A stretch of 64,000 nucleotides of DNA, from contig NZ_JAIVKI010000001.1 of the NCBI RefSeq assembly GCF_020524905.1, positions 62,001-126,000 of the forward strand. The letters run 5' to 3'. This stretch comes from Microbulbifer variabilis. Its GTDB lineage: Bacteria; Pseudomonadota; Gammaproteobacteria; Pseudomonadales; Cellvibrionaceae. A model generated the notes under the pieces. The model ran no database searches, was not told the DNA's origin, and was given only the letters and a program-made list of their open reading frames with translations. Within the stretch, counting starts at the first letter, position 1, and each line of letters opens with the position of its first letter. The position numbers and the translations under genes are program-made. Positions 52,509-61,857 of this stretch are shown piece after piece.

Positions 52509-54848
52509 GTGAAACTGAAGTTACTATCAAAATTCTTTGTCCTCCCTACTACTGTTTTATTGCTTGCCAGCAGCGCATGGGGAGAAGTTCAATTTCAGCC
52601 CGCAGAAATTTATCCAACAGGATCAAAAGCGGAAGCTATTGCGGTAGCAGACTTGAATAATGATGGTCGAGATGATGTGGTGCTGAGTACCACCGGTAAT
52701 TTTGATTCAGGAAATAACCTTAAATTAAAGGTATTTTTACAAGGTGAGAATGGACAGTTAAGGGATTCCATAGATTATCCATTGGGTGGTGATGATGTGT
52801 ATCTGCCAAAGTCTATTGCTGTTGGAGATCTGAATAGTGATGGGCTTCAGGATATTGCTGTAGGTTTTGATAACAGTCGAATTGATGTTTTTTTACAGCT
52901 TAGTGATGGGTCTTTAGCTTTACGGGAATCTTTTAGTTCATCTTACGCTAGTCAAATAGCCATTGCTGATGTTACGGGGGATGGAGTTAGTGATATTGTT
53001 GGAAGAGGTGCGGATACTATTGGGGTTGCAATTTATTCAATGGTTGGCACTAAGCCAGAGGATTACAGGTCTTTTCTTTACTTCCTGGAGCCGGATAATC
53101 TCGGCAGCTTAGCACTTGGTGACGTTAATGATGATGGCGTCGACGATATCATAACGATTAGTGATCAATCACAAGGTAAGGCCTTAACGGTATTAATTTC
53201 CCAGGGAGATGGTGATTTTTCCCCGACTTCATACTATGAGCTCGACAGTGATTTTACAGTATACGATATTTCAGTTGGTGATCTAAATGAAGATGGCTTA
53301 AATGATATATGGTTGTCTGTTGCAGAGGGCTCAGATGCCTCTCAGTTAGCTTTCTATCAAGGGAGTGATGGGTTACTGCAAAAGCCTTTTACATTTCCAA
53401 GAGAAAGCATTTCAGCAATGTTGTTGTCTCATGATTTGAATAATGACTTAAGTCATGAATTTATGACAATTTCATTGGATGCTAATAGTATCTCTATTTT
53501 TGATGTGCTGACTAGAAATGGATTGTCCGGACAATCCAGTCACAGCATACCAGAGGATATTTATGCAAATCCTCGAGGAGTAGATGTAGGAGATATTAAT
53601 AGTGATGGAATTCCAGATATTGTTATTGCAAGTCCATCTTCAGGATTGGTTCTGCTAAAGGGAGATACCCAAGGGATTAACTTGGCGCCGTTAGCTGATG
53701 CTGGAGATGATCAGGTAGTCCAAAAAGATCAGCTAATCCTTTTAGATGGTAGTCAATCAGCTGATAGAGACGGAAGCATTATTGATTATCGCTGGAAGCA
53801 AGTATCAGGTTCCCCTGTTTCATTAAATGATACGAGTAATGGATTTGCCACCTTCCTGGCACCGTCATCCAAAAATTCCGATATTGGCGGTGATGAAGCC
53901 TTAGTGTTTGAATTAGAAGTTGAAGATCATGAAAACGTAGTTTCTGTTGATACAGCGATTGTTACCTTGGATGGAAATATCCCGCCTAGAGCAATAATAC
54001 GTGACTTTCAGGCAGTAAAATCTGGTGAGGTTGTAATTCTGGATGGTAGTTCCTCAATAGATTTATTTGGAGAGATTGTTAGCTATAAGTGGAGGCAAAT
54101 TTCTGGGGAGCCTGTGGAGTTGGTGCAGGATTCAGAAGCTACTGTGAGCTTTAAAGCACCGATAATATCTGGTTCTCCCTTTATATTTTTTGAAACAATG
54201 AAGTTCGAACTGGTAGTCACAGATAATAAAGGTCTGGAAAGTAGCGCTGTAACTCAAGTGAATGTCCAGAGCCTCGCCTCGCCGCTAGCAATTATTGGAA
54301 TCCCCCAAGGGGTAAGTTCTGGTGAGGAAGTACTTCTAGATGGCAGAGCCTCTACAGATGCAGACGGGGAAATCGTTAGCTACAATTGGCGGTCACTTTC
54401 TGATATTCCAGTAATTAATAACCAAGACGGCACAGCTAGTTTTATTGCGCCTGAGGTTTCTCCAGGGCTTAAAGCTGCTTTTTTGTTTGAGCTTGAGGTG
54501 GTGGATAATGATGGTCTGAAATCTACCGGCATAGTTGGTATTGTCGTAGAGCAGAACATGCCTTCTATGATGCCTATAGGCCTAATAAAAGGTGTTCAAC
54601 TAGGCTCCCTTGTTACCCTTGATGCTTCAGGTGCTTTTGATATTGATGGAGACATAGTAAAATATCAATGGGAGCAAGTATCTGGTCCTCCCGTCTCTAT
54701 AACCAACTCAGACCGCGCTATCGCTTCATTTACAGCACCATCAGAGCAGGCCACATTGGTTTTTTCTGTAACACTGACCGATGATGATGGGGAGAGTAGC
54801 ACTTTTAATGTATCAATTAGCGTTTTTGAATTAACACCTATTGGTTAA
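52509..54848 (+). CDS. Secreted FG-GAP/VCBS beta-propeller protein with four PKD-like domains
   Basis: A 779-residue exported protein. Signal sequence: LLSKFFVLPTTVLLLASSAWG, cleavage near residue 25. Residues ~40-390 hold seven FG-GAP-type repeats, each with a calcium-binding D-N-D-G-D core (ADLNNDGRDDVV, GDLNSDGLQDIAVG, ADVTGDGVSDIV, GDVNDDGVDDII, GDLNEDGLNDIW, one degenerate HDLNNDLSHE, GDINSDGIPDIVIA), suggesting one seven-bladed propeller. Residues ~395-770 hold four PKD-like domains (DGSQSADRDGSIIDYRWKQVSG and three similar). There is no catalytic domain, so an adhesive or surface-binding role is likely. GTG 52509 follows AAGGAG closely. Terminator at 54850. Confidence 0.88.
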   Translation: MKLKLLSKFFVLPTTVLLLASSAWGEVQFQPAEIYPTGSKAEAIAVADLNNDGRDDVVLSTTGNFDSGNNLKLKVFLQGENGQLRDSIDYPLGGDDVYLPKSIAVGDLNSDGLQDIAVGFDNSRIDVFLQLSDGSLALRESFSSSYASQIAIADVTGDGVSDIVGRGADTIGVAIYSMVGTKPEDYRSFLYFLEPDNLGSLALGDVNDDGVDDIITISDQSQGKALTVLISQGDGDFSPTSYYELDSDFTVYDISVGDLNEDGLNDIWLSVAEGSDASQLAFYQGSDGLLQKPFTFPRESISAMLLSHDLNNDLSHEFMTISLDANSISIFDVLTRNGLSGQSSHSIPEDIYANPRGVDVGDINSDGIPDIVIASPSSGLVLLKGDTQGINLAPLADAGDDQVVQKDQLILLDGSQSADRDGSIIDYRWKQVSGSPVSLNDTSNGFATFLAPSSKNSDIGGDEALVFELEVEDHENVVSVDTAIVTLDGNIPPRAIIRDFQAVKSGEVVILDGSSSIDLFGEIVSYKWRQISGEPVELVQDSEATVSFKAPIISGSPFIFFETMKFELVVTDNKGLESSAVTQVNVQSLASPLAIIGIPQGVSSGEEVLLDGRASTDADGEIVSYNWRSLSDIPVINNQDGTASFIAPEVSPGLKAAFLFELEVVDNDGLKSTGIVGIVVEQNMPSMMPIGLIKGVQLGSLVTLDASGAFDIDGDIVKYQWEQVSGPPVSITNSDRAIASFTAPSEQATLVFSVTLTDDDGESSTFNVSISVFELTPIG

Positions 54849-54849
54849 G

Positions 54850-54879
54850 AAAAAAGAGCCCCAAGTGGGGCTCTTTTTT
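54850..54879. terminator. Bidirectional terminator at 54.85 kb
   Basis: The stem AGAGCCCC / GGGGCTCT with an AAGT loop has A and T tracts on both sides. It is shared by the convergent FG-GAP gene and the M20 amidohydrolase gene and overlaps the latter's stop codon. Confidence 0.93.
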
Positions 54880-56200
54880 ACTGGCTTTTATAATTTTCCA
54901 TATAGCTCAAAGTCAATAATGTCAAAGCCTCGGTACCTTTACGCAATGTGCCTTCATCCACATAAAATAGCGGTGAATGGTTGCTAGGGGCTTTGCTGGG
55001 ATCCTGCCCTTGCGGAGTTACCCCCAAAAAGTAAAAGAATCCAGGCACTTCATTTGCGTAATAGGAAAAATCTTCAGCACCGGTTATTTTTGGTACCTCC
55101 ACAACACGTTGTTCCCCCACCACAGATCTTAAAATAGGTAGGGCCGTCTCTGTGAGCTCGGCATTGTTGATCGTTACTGGGTAGCCCTCAAGGATTTCCA
55201 CATCCGCACTGGCTCCAGAGCTCTCGGCAATCAGTTCCGCAGTGGTTTTTAAGCGTTTAAAAATCTCCGCGCGATTGTCCATATCAAAATTGCGGATGGT
55301 ACCGTTTAGGTAAACACTGTCTGGAATAATATTGTTGCGCACACCGCCATCAATACGGCCATAGGAAATAACGGCAGGTTCCTTGGTGATATCGATTTGG
55401 CGGCTGACAATAGCTTGGGTGCCCATTACAACTTGCGCGGCGGTAACAATCGGGTCAACGCCACCCCAGGGACGTGAACCGTGCGTTTGTCGGCCGTTAA
55501 TAGTAATACGAAACTCGTCGGCAGCGGCCATTAACGGACCTGAGCGATAGCCAATTACACCGGAGGGTAAGGAGGAGGTGACATGCTGGCCGAATGCCAC
55601 TTCTGGTTCGTATTTTCTGAATAAGCCTTCCTTGAGCATCAGTTCTGCTCCTCCTTCCTCACCATCTGGCGCCCCTTCCTCGGCGGGCTGGAAGATAAAG
55701 AGGACATTGCCGGCCAGCTCCTCGCGAAGGCCTGTAAGTACTTCGGCAGCTCCCATCAGCATGGCCACATGGGTATCATGGCCGCAGGCATGCATGACTC
55801 CGACATCCTTGCCCTTATAAGAAGTTCTCACCTTGGAGGCGAAGGGAACATCGGCTCTTTCGGTGACTGGTAAAGCATCCATATCCGCGCGCAGGGCGAC
55901 GGTTGGGCCGGGTTTGCTCCCTTTGAGAAAACCCACCAGCCCGGTATGGGCAATCCCTGTCTCAACCTCTAGGCCCAGAGTGCGCAGGTGCTTCTCAATA
56001 TACTTGGAGGTCTGAAACTCACGGTTGCTCAATTCTGGATTCTGGTGCAGATGGCGGCGCCATTCGATGACTTTGGGTGCGGTCTCTTCCAGTAATTGCT
56101 GGGGATTGGTATCTGTAGCAGATGCCTGACTGGCCAGTAACGACGTACTGATAGCGAGTGATAGGAGTAGTTTATTCACGGTATTTTCTCTTTTTCTCAT
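54878..56200 (-). CDS. Exported M20-family amidohydrolase
   Basis: A zinc or manganese amidohydrolase of the hippurate/IAA-amino-acid hydrolase group (M20D), 440 residues, with a Sec signal (LLLSLAISTSLLASQASA) placing it in the periplasm. Landmarks are WRRHLHQNPELSNREF near 48, ALRADMDALPVTE near 102, the metal ligands in MHACGHDTHVAM near 138 and FQPAEEGAPDGE near 172, the dimerisation lid with NGRQTHGSRPWGG near 235, and TGAEDFSYYA near 372. It would release amino acids from N-acyl conjugates; the substrate is unknown. A GTG at 56179 is an alternative start that gives a shorter signal peptide. Confidence 0.9.
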   Translation of the reverse strand: MRKRENTVNKLLLSLAISTSLLASQASATDTNPQQLLEETAPKVIEWRRHLHQNPELSNREFQTSKYIEKHLRTLGLEVETGIAHTGLVGFLKGSKPGPTVALRADMDALPVTERADVPFASKVRTSYKGKDVGVMHACGHDTHVAMLMGAAEVLTGLREELAGNVLFIFQPAEEGAPDGEEGGAELMLKEGLFRKYEPEVAFGQHVTSSLPSGVIGYRSGPLMAAADEFRITINGRQTHGSRPWGGVDPIVTAAQVVMGTQAIVSRQIDITKEPAVISYGRIDGGVRNNIIPDSVYLNGTIRNFDMDNRAEIFKRLKTTAELIAESSGASADVEILEGYPVTINNAELTETALPILRSVVGEQRVVEVPKITGAEDFSYYANEVPGFFYFLGVTPQGQDPSKAPSNHSPLFYVDEGTLRKGTEALTLLTLSYMENYKSQ

Positions 56201-56752
56201 TATCGGTAATCGATTCTATCTTCCTGAAAGAAAAGCGCCAGCATGGATGCGGTTAAGTGGAAATCTTTTCATTGGATACCCAGCTGGACCTGCTGGATGA
56301 GCGTGGATTAAATCCAGTCGTCAAGCAGTTATATATGGTCATGCCAAAATGGTAATGCAGGCTGATTATATTATTTTTGTTGGTGGATCTAAAAAATTAA
56401 CAGCATAAGTAGTATGCTTAAATGAATATTCGAAATCTTTACCAGTTCAATGAGTCTATTATGGTGTTTAGTAGTGATGAAGTGATTACCAATGCTGATA
56501 TTAAAGCAGTGGAATAACGGGAGAAATTAGATGCGACTCTCAAAGTTAATGGCTCAAGTTATCACTAGCAGATATTAATCTTGGTATACGAATATCGACA
56601 ATGGTATCTTTTGGGGTGTACAGGATTGGTAAAATTGCTGAGGTGACTAGTGAGGATAAATTTGATCATCGGCCTTTGAATATTCCGGTTAGTTTAACAT
56701 TAGAATTCAAGTTGATTTCTTTCTAAAAATTTAATGTGAGTTAATTCGTTCA
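56201..56752. other. Gene-poor AT-rich gap with degraded coding sequence
   Basis: About 550 bases. It contains a decayed gene (56422-56726) and, before it, a 32-residue open frame (56257-56355, ending VVKQLYMVMPKW) that may be another remnant. A hairpin AGCATA / TATGCT (56402-56418) just before the remnant uses the same half-sites as the hairpins at 40443-40474. Confidence 0.45.
56422..56726 (+). pseudogene. Decayed gene with an in-frame stop and a frameshift
   Basis: Two reading-frame segments join into one plausible protein. The first runs MNIRNLYQFNESIMVFSSDE to DIKAVE, then a TAA at 56515 (one base from CAA, Gln), then REKLDATLKVNGSSYH. The next stretch shifts frame by one base near 56567 and continues LADINLGIRISTMVSFGVYRIG to PVSLTLEFKLISF, stopping at 56726. 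Neither part has a homologue I recognise. The strings read as protein in one order, so point mutation and a one-base loss in an old gene is the simplest view. A cupin gene follows. Confidence 0.45.
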
Positions 56753-57064
56753 ATGGAATTTATAAAAAGTAAGAATTTCACTGGGAAAGTTGCCTGGGAA
56801 TCAAAACTAATTGCCAATATGAATGGCGTTACTACCAAATTGCACTGGACCGATAAACCCTATGTTTGGCATGTGAATGATGGTGAGGAAGTGTTTGCTG
56901 TGCTCGATGGCTGCGTCGAGATGTTTTACAAGCAAGATGGTAAGGTGAAGTCTGAGGTATTGTATTCCGGTGATATCTTTTATGCTTCAGAAGGCTCGGA
57001 GCATGTAGCTCACCCACAAGGAGAGGCTCGTATACTAGTGGTGGAAAAGGAGGGAAGTATTTAA
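56753..57064 (+). CDS. Small cupin-domain protein
   Basis: A 103-residue single-domain cupin. The first cupin motif region is KPYVWHVNDGEEVFAVLDGCVEMF (the landmark histidine and two glutamates near residues 40-46), and the second is SGDIFYASEGSEHVAHPQGEARILVVE (histidines near 83 and 86). Cupins are small beta-barrels that bind metal and act in many roles, so function is open. It follows the decayed gene by 26 bases, with no strong RBS seen. Confidence 0.8.
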   Translation: MEFIKSKNFTGKVAWESKLIANMNGVTTKLHWTDKPYVWHVNDGEEVFAVLDGCVEMFYKQDGKVKSEVLYSGDIFYASEGSEHVAHPQGEARILVVEKEGSI

Positions 57065-57324
57065 TCTTGGTCGATTGCTCGTCTTTACTAAACCCAGTAT
57101 CTCACTATTCGTTCAAATGGACTTTGGATGCGGGTTTTGTTTTTAAAATGGGAAGTTATTTCCTTCCTAAAATAATATTTATGCCATAAGTTTGCGCTTT
57201 AGCTTGGTATTCGCCTATTTAAATACTAATTTAGTTGATTCTTGGGCAGGTGTCTGCTACTGCAGCTACGCTTTAAATTAACTTATTATATTTATATAGA
57301 CCGCTTAGGCTTGGCGCAATTAAT

Positions 57325-59519
57325 ATGAAAATCCAGAATTTACGCACTGTATTAGTTTGCAGTTTATTTTTATTCTGCTCCTCGGTATTTTCAAATGAAA
57401 TTGATATCAATGTAGAGTCCGAAGGCAAAGCCCTAAGAGAGGCCCAAGTAGAGCTATGGAAAGCCCTACCTGGCCGTGAAGCACAGCTTATTGATCAAAC
57501 CGTTTCGGATAATCAAGGTAAGGCGCGTTTAACTTATGCTCATCTTGAGGAGGGTTCAGTCTTATATATTAAAAGTAAGGGTGGTAAGACTTCTGATCAG
57601 TCCCACCAATATCTGGAACAATTAGCTGTTCTTTCTTTAATAAAGCCAAGTGCAGTGATCATAAATGAAATCACCACCATCGGTTCCGTTTGGCCTAATG
57701 CTCAACAATTGGAAAATGGCAGGCTACAAGGTTCATTTAATGCGCTAAAGATTGGCTCAGGCCATGTGCAGCACTTGACGGAGGTTTCCAGCGGAAATTT
57801 CGGCAGAACAGTGCTGGGATTGGGCAATTTAACTCAGTCTGAAACCGTTGCGCGAATGAATACTTTGGCTGCTTTGGTCTCACTCTGTGGCGCAAAAGAG
57901 GTGGCACAGGCCTGTGAGGAATTCCTCAAATTATCTGAGAGTGCTACCACCCTGGAGGCATTAATCAAACTGGCAAAGAAACCCTACATTAACCCTGATA
58001 AATACTTTGAGCTGTTTACCAAGCACTATCCAATTCCTGAGGGAAAACAGCGTAGAAATACAAAGTTTCTTCCTTACCTATTATATCCCCCAGAAGATTT
58101 TTCCCTAAAAGTCAAACTTTCTGGAGGAGGAATCTTTGCTGCTGGCCGACTGATGTTTGATCTCAATGGAAACCTATGGAGTGGTCAGAACTGGATGCCG
58201 GGCTCTCAGTCGGGATTAAACAGGTCAATTGGCGGTGGAGTTACTCGACTGGGGCCTGATGGAAGGGCTATATCCCCCCCGATTCTGGGTTACAACGGTC
58301 AGGGACTCGATGGCATTGGCTGGGGTACTACCGTGAGTAAAGACAAGGTATGGGTGAGCTCTTTCAATGGGGTGGTGGGTGTGTTTGACCTGGATGGAAA
58401 TGTCCTTGGCCCCGCTACGATTAATGGTAAAACAGGTATGCTGCAGGGGATGGCAATAGCGCCAAATGGAGATGTCTGGTTATGTGACACTCAGCTGGAT
58501 CAACTCGTGGTTTTTCCCGGGGTCAGGGACTCGATGGCATTGGCTGGGGTACTACCGTGAGTAAAGACAAGGTATGGGTGAGCTCTTTCAATGGGGTGGT
58601 GGGTGTGTTTGACCTGGATGGAAATGTCCTTGGCCCCGCTACGATTAATGGTAAAACAGGTATGCTGCAGGGGATGGCAATAGCGCCAAATGGAGATGTC
58701 TGGTTATGTGACACTCAGCTGGATCAACTCGTGGTTTTTCCCGGTGGTGATCTTAAGAGAGGGAAGGTGATTTCAGTACCTGGACTGAGTGCGCCTTTCG
58801 GAGTGACCGTGGATAACAATAGCATTATCTGGGTCAGCAATACTGCTTCGGATACGGTTACGCGATTTCCAGCAAGGGCTCCAACACAGGCAATGCAAGT
58901 TCAGGTGGGCATATCACCCAGGGGCCTGGCTATTGACTCCAAAGGTAATATTTGGGTGGCTTCAAGTTTGAGCCCTGGTTATCCATTACCAAAGATACCT
59001 CCTGGAGCCGGAATCTTAGAGGTGAAAAGGATATCGCTAGAAAATTTTATCGAACACCAAAAGAAAATTCCAAGAACAGGGAATCTTACGTTGATTTCTT
59101 CAGAAGGAAAGGTGTTAAAATCCAACTTACTCAATAATGAAATTAATGCAGGATTTGGTATTTCTATTGATGGTGAAGATACCGCTTTTGTTTCCAGTTT
59201 TTTTGGGTCCGGTTTTATACAAGTATGTGGGGTAGATATCAGTACCTGTCCTGAAGGAAAGACGACCGGAGACCTGATTCATTATTATAAAAGCCGTTTA
59301 ATAGAAAAACCCACTGATACAGTTATCGATGATGCGGGTAATGTTTGGGTGGCGAATAATTGGAATGTGATTGAAGCCATCTTGGATGATAATCCGAATC
59401 GAGAAGTTGCCACTGCTGGCGGCGGCGATGGGCTAGTCGTTATTTATGGTATTGCCAAACCTGTACGCAATCCTCTTATTGGACCGGTGCGCCGGCCAGT
59501 GACTCCTGTAGCCCAATGA
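57325..59519 (+). pseudogene. Secreted carbohydrate/NHL-type beta-propeller protein, broken by a 224-bp tandem duplication
   Basis: The gene encodes an exported protein (signal NLRTVLVCSLFLFCSSVFS). An N-terminal Ig/carboxypeptidase-regulatory-like domain (residues ~25-90, EGKALREAQVELWKALPG) is followed by a C-terminal NHL/SMP-30-like beta-propeller (landmarks NSIIWVSNTASDTVTRF, AIDSKGNIWVASS, DDAGNVWVANNW). A perfect direct repeat of 224 bases (58297-58520 and 58521-58744) shifts the frame by two, so the first frame stops at 58560. A second frame, open from 58557 (GTG), carries the rest to 59519. Removing one copy restores one frame of 656 residues. The duplication is identical, hence recent, reversible or an assembly error. 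Confidence 0.85.
58297..58744 (+). repeat. Perfect 224-bp tandem direct duplication
   Basis: Unit 1 is 58297-58520 and unit 2 is 58521-58744. I compared them base by base and found no difference. Each unit starts GGTCAGGGACTCGATGGC and ends TTTTTCCCGG. It encodes about 75 residues of the propeller (one and a half blades). Since 224 is not a multiple of three, it frameshifts the host gene. Confidence 0.95.
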
Positions 59520-59896
59520 GAGTGAGAAACTTCATCCTACTATTAAATACAAAATAATGAATGAGCGCTGCTGCGCATAAATAGTAACTGAAGAGATATC
59601 GCATGAGGTGATGGTGAAGATGTACAGTCGCCAATATAAGAATATCCAAAGGGATAATTTCGATATTTCTCTAAATCAGTATCGTTTAACTACATTCCAG
59701 CTATAAATGAGCTGCTTTAAGAGTCCTACCTTCTTTCCATAAAGATTTTTTCTCACTCTAGACAATTACTTTCCTAGGTTTGAAGATTATTAAGAATTAT
59801 TGTTTATTGGTAGGCTAAACGAAAAAAAGTTGACATGCTAAATAAAGTTGAGACCTCTCAACACTAAAAACTACATACTCGTAAGGTGAGTTACTC
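59520..59896. other. Gap upstream of the DUF1272 gene
   Basis: About 375 AT-rich bases without a supported gene. A short 28-residue frame (59620-59706) has no support. Near the end, a TTGACA-like -35 (59830-59835) is followed by a near-perfect palindrome GTTGAGA / TCTCAAC (59847-59862), which may be an operator for the next gene; no good -10 was found at the right spacing. Confidence 0.4.
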
Positions 59897-60205
59897 ATGC
59901 TACAACTGAGACCCAATTGTGAATGCTGCGATAAGGATCTGCCACCCAACTCCACAGAGGCGATGATCTGTACCTATGAGTGCACTTTTTGTCGCACCTG
60001 TGTGGAAGATATACTGAGCAATGTTTGCCCAAATTGCGGTGGTGGTTTTTGTCCAAGGCCTATTCGTCCACAGATTGCTCGACGCCCAGGAGTGGGTGTC
60101 GAGTTCCAGCCACCTTCGGAAAAGAGAGTGAAAAGCAAATTCAGTCGCGAGGAAATGCAAGTTTTCGCCAAGTCCTTAAGGGAGGTTGCTGCTGAAGTGC
60201 GTTGA
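59897..60205 (+). CDS. DUF1272 zinc-ribbon protein
   Basis: A 102-residue protein of the DUF1272 family, function unknown. Its first half has four CxxC-type pairs (CECCDK, CTYECTFCRTC, CPNCGG) that would bind zinc. The sequence MLQLRPNCECCDKDLPP and VCPNCGGGF match the family pattern I know. The second half is basic and disordered. It is a single gene with ATG preceded by GTAAGGTGAG. Confidence 0.88.
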   Translation: MLQLRPNCECCDKDLPPNSTEAMICTYECTFCRTCVEDILSNVCPNCGGGFCPRPIRPQIARRPGVGVEFQPPSEKRVKSKFSREEMQVFAKSLREVAAEVR

Positions 60206-60569
60206 TCTTTTCGCTGTGAATTGGGCAGAGTTAAGCACCTATGACCAAATTATATTCCCTGGTCAATAGGCGTTTAGCAAGCGGTCGCCGGGATAGCTAT
60301 TCTGCACTAATGGGCAAAAAGGTGGAAGAGAAGTAATACACCTACACCAGGTACGTTCCTATGTTGCAAGGGTGCTGATTGTGACTGGGCGGTGACCCAC
60401 TCACAGTGTGTCCATAGGTGCATATTTTCTTTGCTTCAGGAGCAATAGTAGATTACCCGGTTACTTTATGGGCTAGGTTGTCCTTAACCCTGGACCTATG
60501 GGGCTAGCATAATTTCTTCTCACCCCTTAACTTATATCGCCTTTTTTTGGGGATCTTACAGGGATAACT
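60206..60569. other. Gap upstream of glucokinase
   Basis: About 360 bases. A 31-residue basic frame (60241-60336) has no support. The region probably carries the glk promoter. No terminator of the DUF1272 gene or clear operator was recognised. Confidence 0.35.
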
Positions 60570-61532
60570 ATGACGAGTATCGTAGCGGATATCGGCGGCA
60601 CTAATGCCCGTTTTGCGATAGCCAAGCCGGTTGCGGAGGGCTATCAGCTGGAGGGGCTGAAAGTAGTGGACTGCAAGCGCTTTGAAGGGTTTGATGCTGC
60701 GCTGCAGCATTGGTTGGATGGCCTCGATCAGCCCAGACCTGAGAAAGCCTGTATTGCCGCTGCTGGCCCACTGGAAAAGACCTCCTCCGGTAGTCGCGTT
60801 TACATGACCAATCTGGGCTGGAGTATTGATGCAACGGCCCTGGCCGAGGAGTTTCAGTTCCCCCACCTGGAATTGATCAACGATTTCGCTGCGTTGGCTC
60901 AATCCCTGCCGCGCCTGACCAGTAGCGATTATAAGGTACTGAGAGATGTGCCCCGCCCCCAAGGGGCGCCCATGGTGGTACTGGGACCGGGTACCGGCCT
61001 CGGTGTGGCGGGCCTGGCTGAGGCGGATGGACGCTACCATGTGCTCGCAGGCGAGGGAGGCCATGCCAACCTGACAGTCTCTACTGAGCGCGAGTTGCAA
61101 CTACTGCAGATCCTCATGAAGAGCCGTACACCAGTTTTCAATGAGTGGGTCCTCTCCGGAAATGGCTTGGTAAATCTGTACCGCGCCGTCTGCGAATTGA
61201 ATGGTCGAACCCCTGAAGCGCTGACACCACCGGACGTAAGCGCTCGTGGCCTGGATAACTCCGACCCTATGTGTCGTGAAACTCTGTTGGATTTCCTCAA
61301 CTTCCTCGGCAGTGTCGCGGGAGATGCGGCTCTGTATATGGGCGCACGTGGTGGAGTATTCCTGGGAGGAGGCATATTGCCACGTATCGCAAAGTTGCTG
61401 CCCGAGAGCGAGTTCGAGCAGCGATTTCTCAACAAGGGGCGGGTTGCTGAATGGATGGAAGCCGTGCCGGTGTACGCTCTGAATGCCGGTTACCAGGCTC
61501 TAATTGGTGCTGCGGTGCAGCTGGAAGGCTGA
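60570..61532 (+). CDS. glk: Glucokinase
   Basis: It phosphorylates glucose with ATP to glucose 6-phosphate in the cytoplasm. The 320 residues show the phosphate-1 motif VADIGGTNARFAIA near residue 5, the substrate-binding INDFAALAQSL near 102, LGPGTGLGVAGL near 135 (adenosine and phosphate-2 loop), and EGGHANL near 160 with the active-site Glu and His. The length fits E. coli Glk (321), as does the GGGIL motif near 270. The ATG at 60570 is preceded by AGGGA. A large TonB-dependent receptor gene follows on the same strand, suggesting a sugar-uptake locus. Confidence 0.95.
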   Translation: MTSIVADIGGTNARFAIAKPVAEGYQLEGLKVVDCKRFEGFDAALQHWLDGLDQPRPEKACIAAAGPLEKTSSGSRVYMTNLGWSIDATALAEEFQFPHLELINDFAALAQSLPRLTSSDYKVLRDVPRPQGAPMVVLGPGTGLGVAGLAEADGRYHVLAGEGGHANLTVSTERELQLLQILMKSRTPVFNEWVLSGNGLVNLYRAVCELNGRTPEALTPPDVSARGLDNSDPMCRETLLDFLNFLGSVAGDAALYMGARGGVFLGGGILPRIAKLLPESEFEQRFLNKGRVAEWMEAVPVYALNAGYQALIGAAVQLEG

Positions 61533-61546
61533 TTCGACTGTGCTGT

Positions 61547-61583
61547 GCCCCTAAAATAGATGAGTTCATCTGTTTCAGGGGTA
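61547..61583 (+). terminator. Weak hairpin after glk
   Basis: An outer pairing of CCCCT with AGGGG and an inner AGATGA / TCATCT surround a two-base loop, 15 bases past glk. It is interrupted and has no T tract, so it may be a weak terminator or RNA-end hairpin. Confidence 0.35.
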
Positions 61584-61770
61584 CCCATAAAAAGTTTGAG
61601 AAAGATAAGTCTTAATCAGCACTTTTTTCAGGATCTCCACAAGGCTTAAAGCCCCCCTTAAAACCACATTTCTCTCTACTCTTTTCCTTGTCAGATGCAA
61701 TTTACCTTCGCGGTATCGCGTGTAATTATGCGGCGTATTAGTGTGATTGAAGTCGCAGCTTCTCCCGCCT

Positions 61771-61789
61771 CCTCCCCCCTCGGGGGAGG
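61771..61789 (+). promoter_or_regulatory. GC-rich hairpin in the TonB-receptor leader
   Basis: The perfect 8-bp stem CCTCCCCC / GGGGGAGG with a three-base loop ends 66 bases before the receptor start. The 3' arm contains a Shine-Dalgarno-like GGAGG. It may stabilise or regulate the leader of the receptor mRNA. There is no T tract, so it is not a normal terminator. Confidence 0.45.
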
Positions 61790-61857
61790 ATGTTATGGAT
61801 AGGGGGCCGGCCTAGGATGCAGGGTCTCAACATAACGATAAATCCAGGGAGAAGATG

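Noticed and set aside
59620..59706. A 28-residue frame upstream of the DUF1272 gene
   Set aside because: No supporting RBS or conservation evidence; probably chance in AT-rich DNA.
60241..60336. A 31-residue basic frame upstream of glk
   Set aside because: No RBS at good spacing and no recognisable composition; too short to support.
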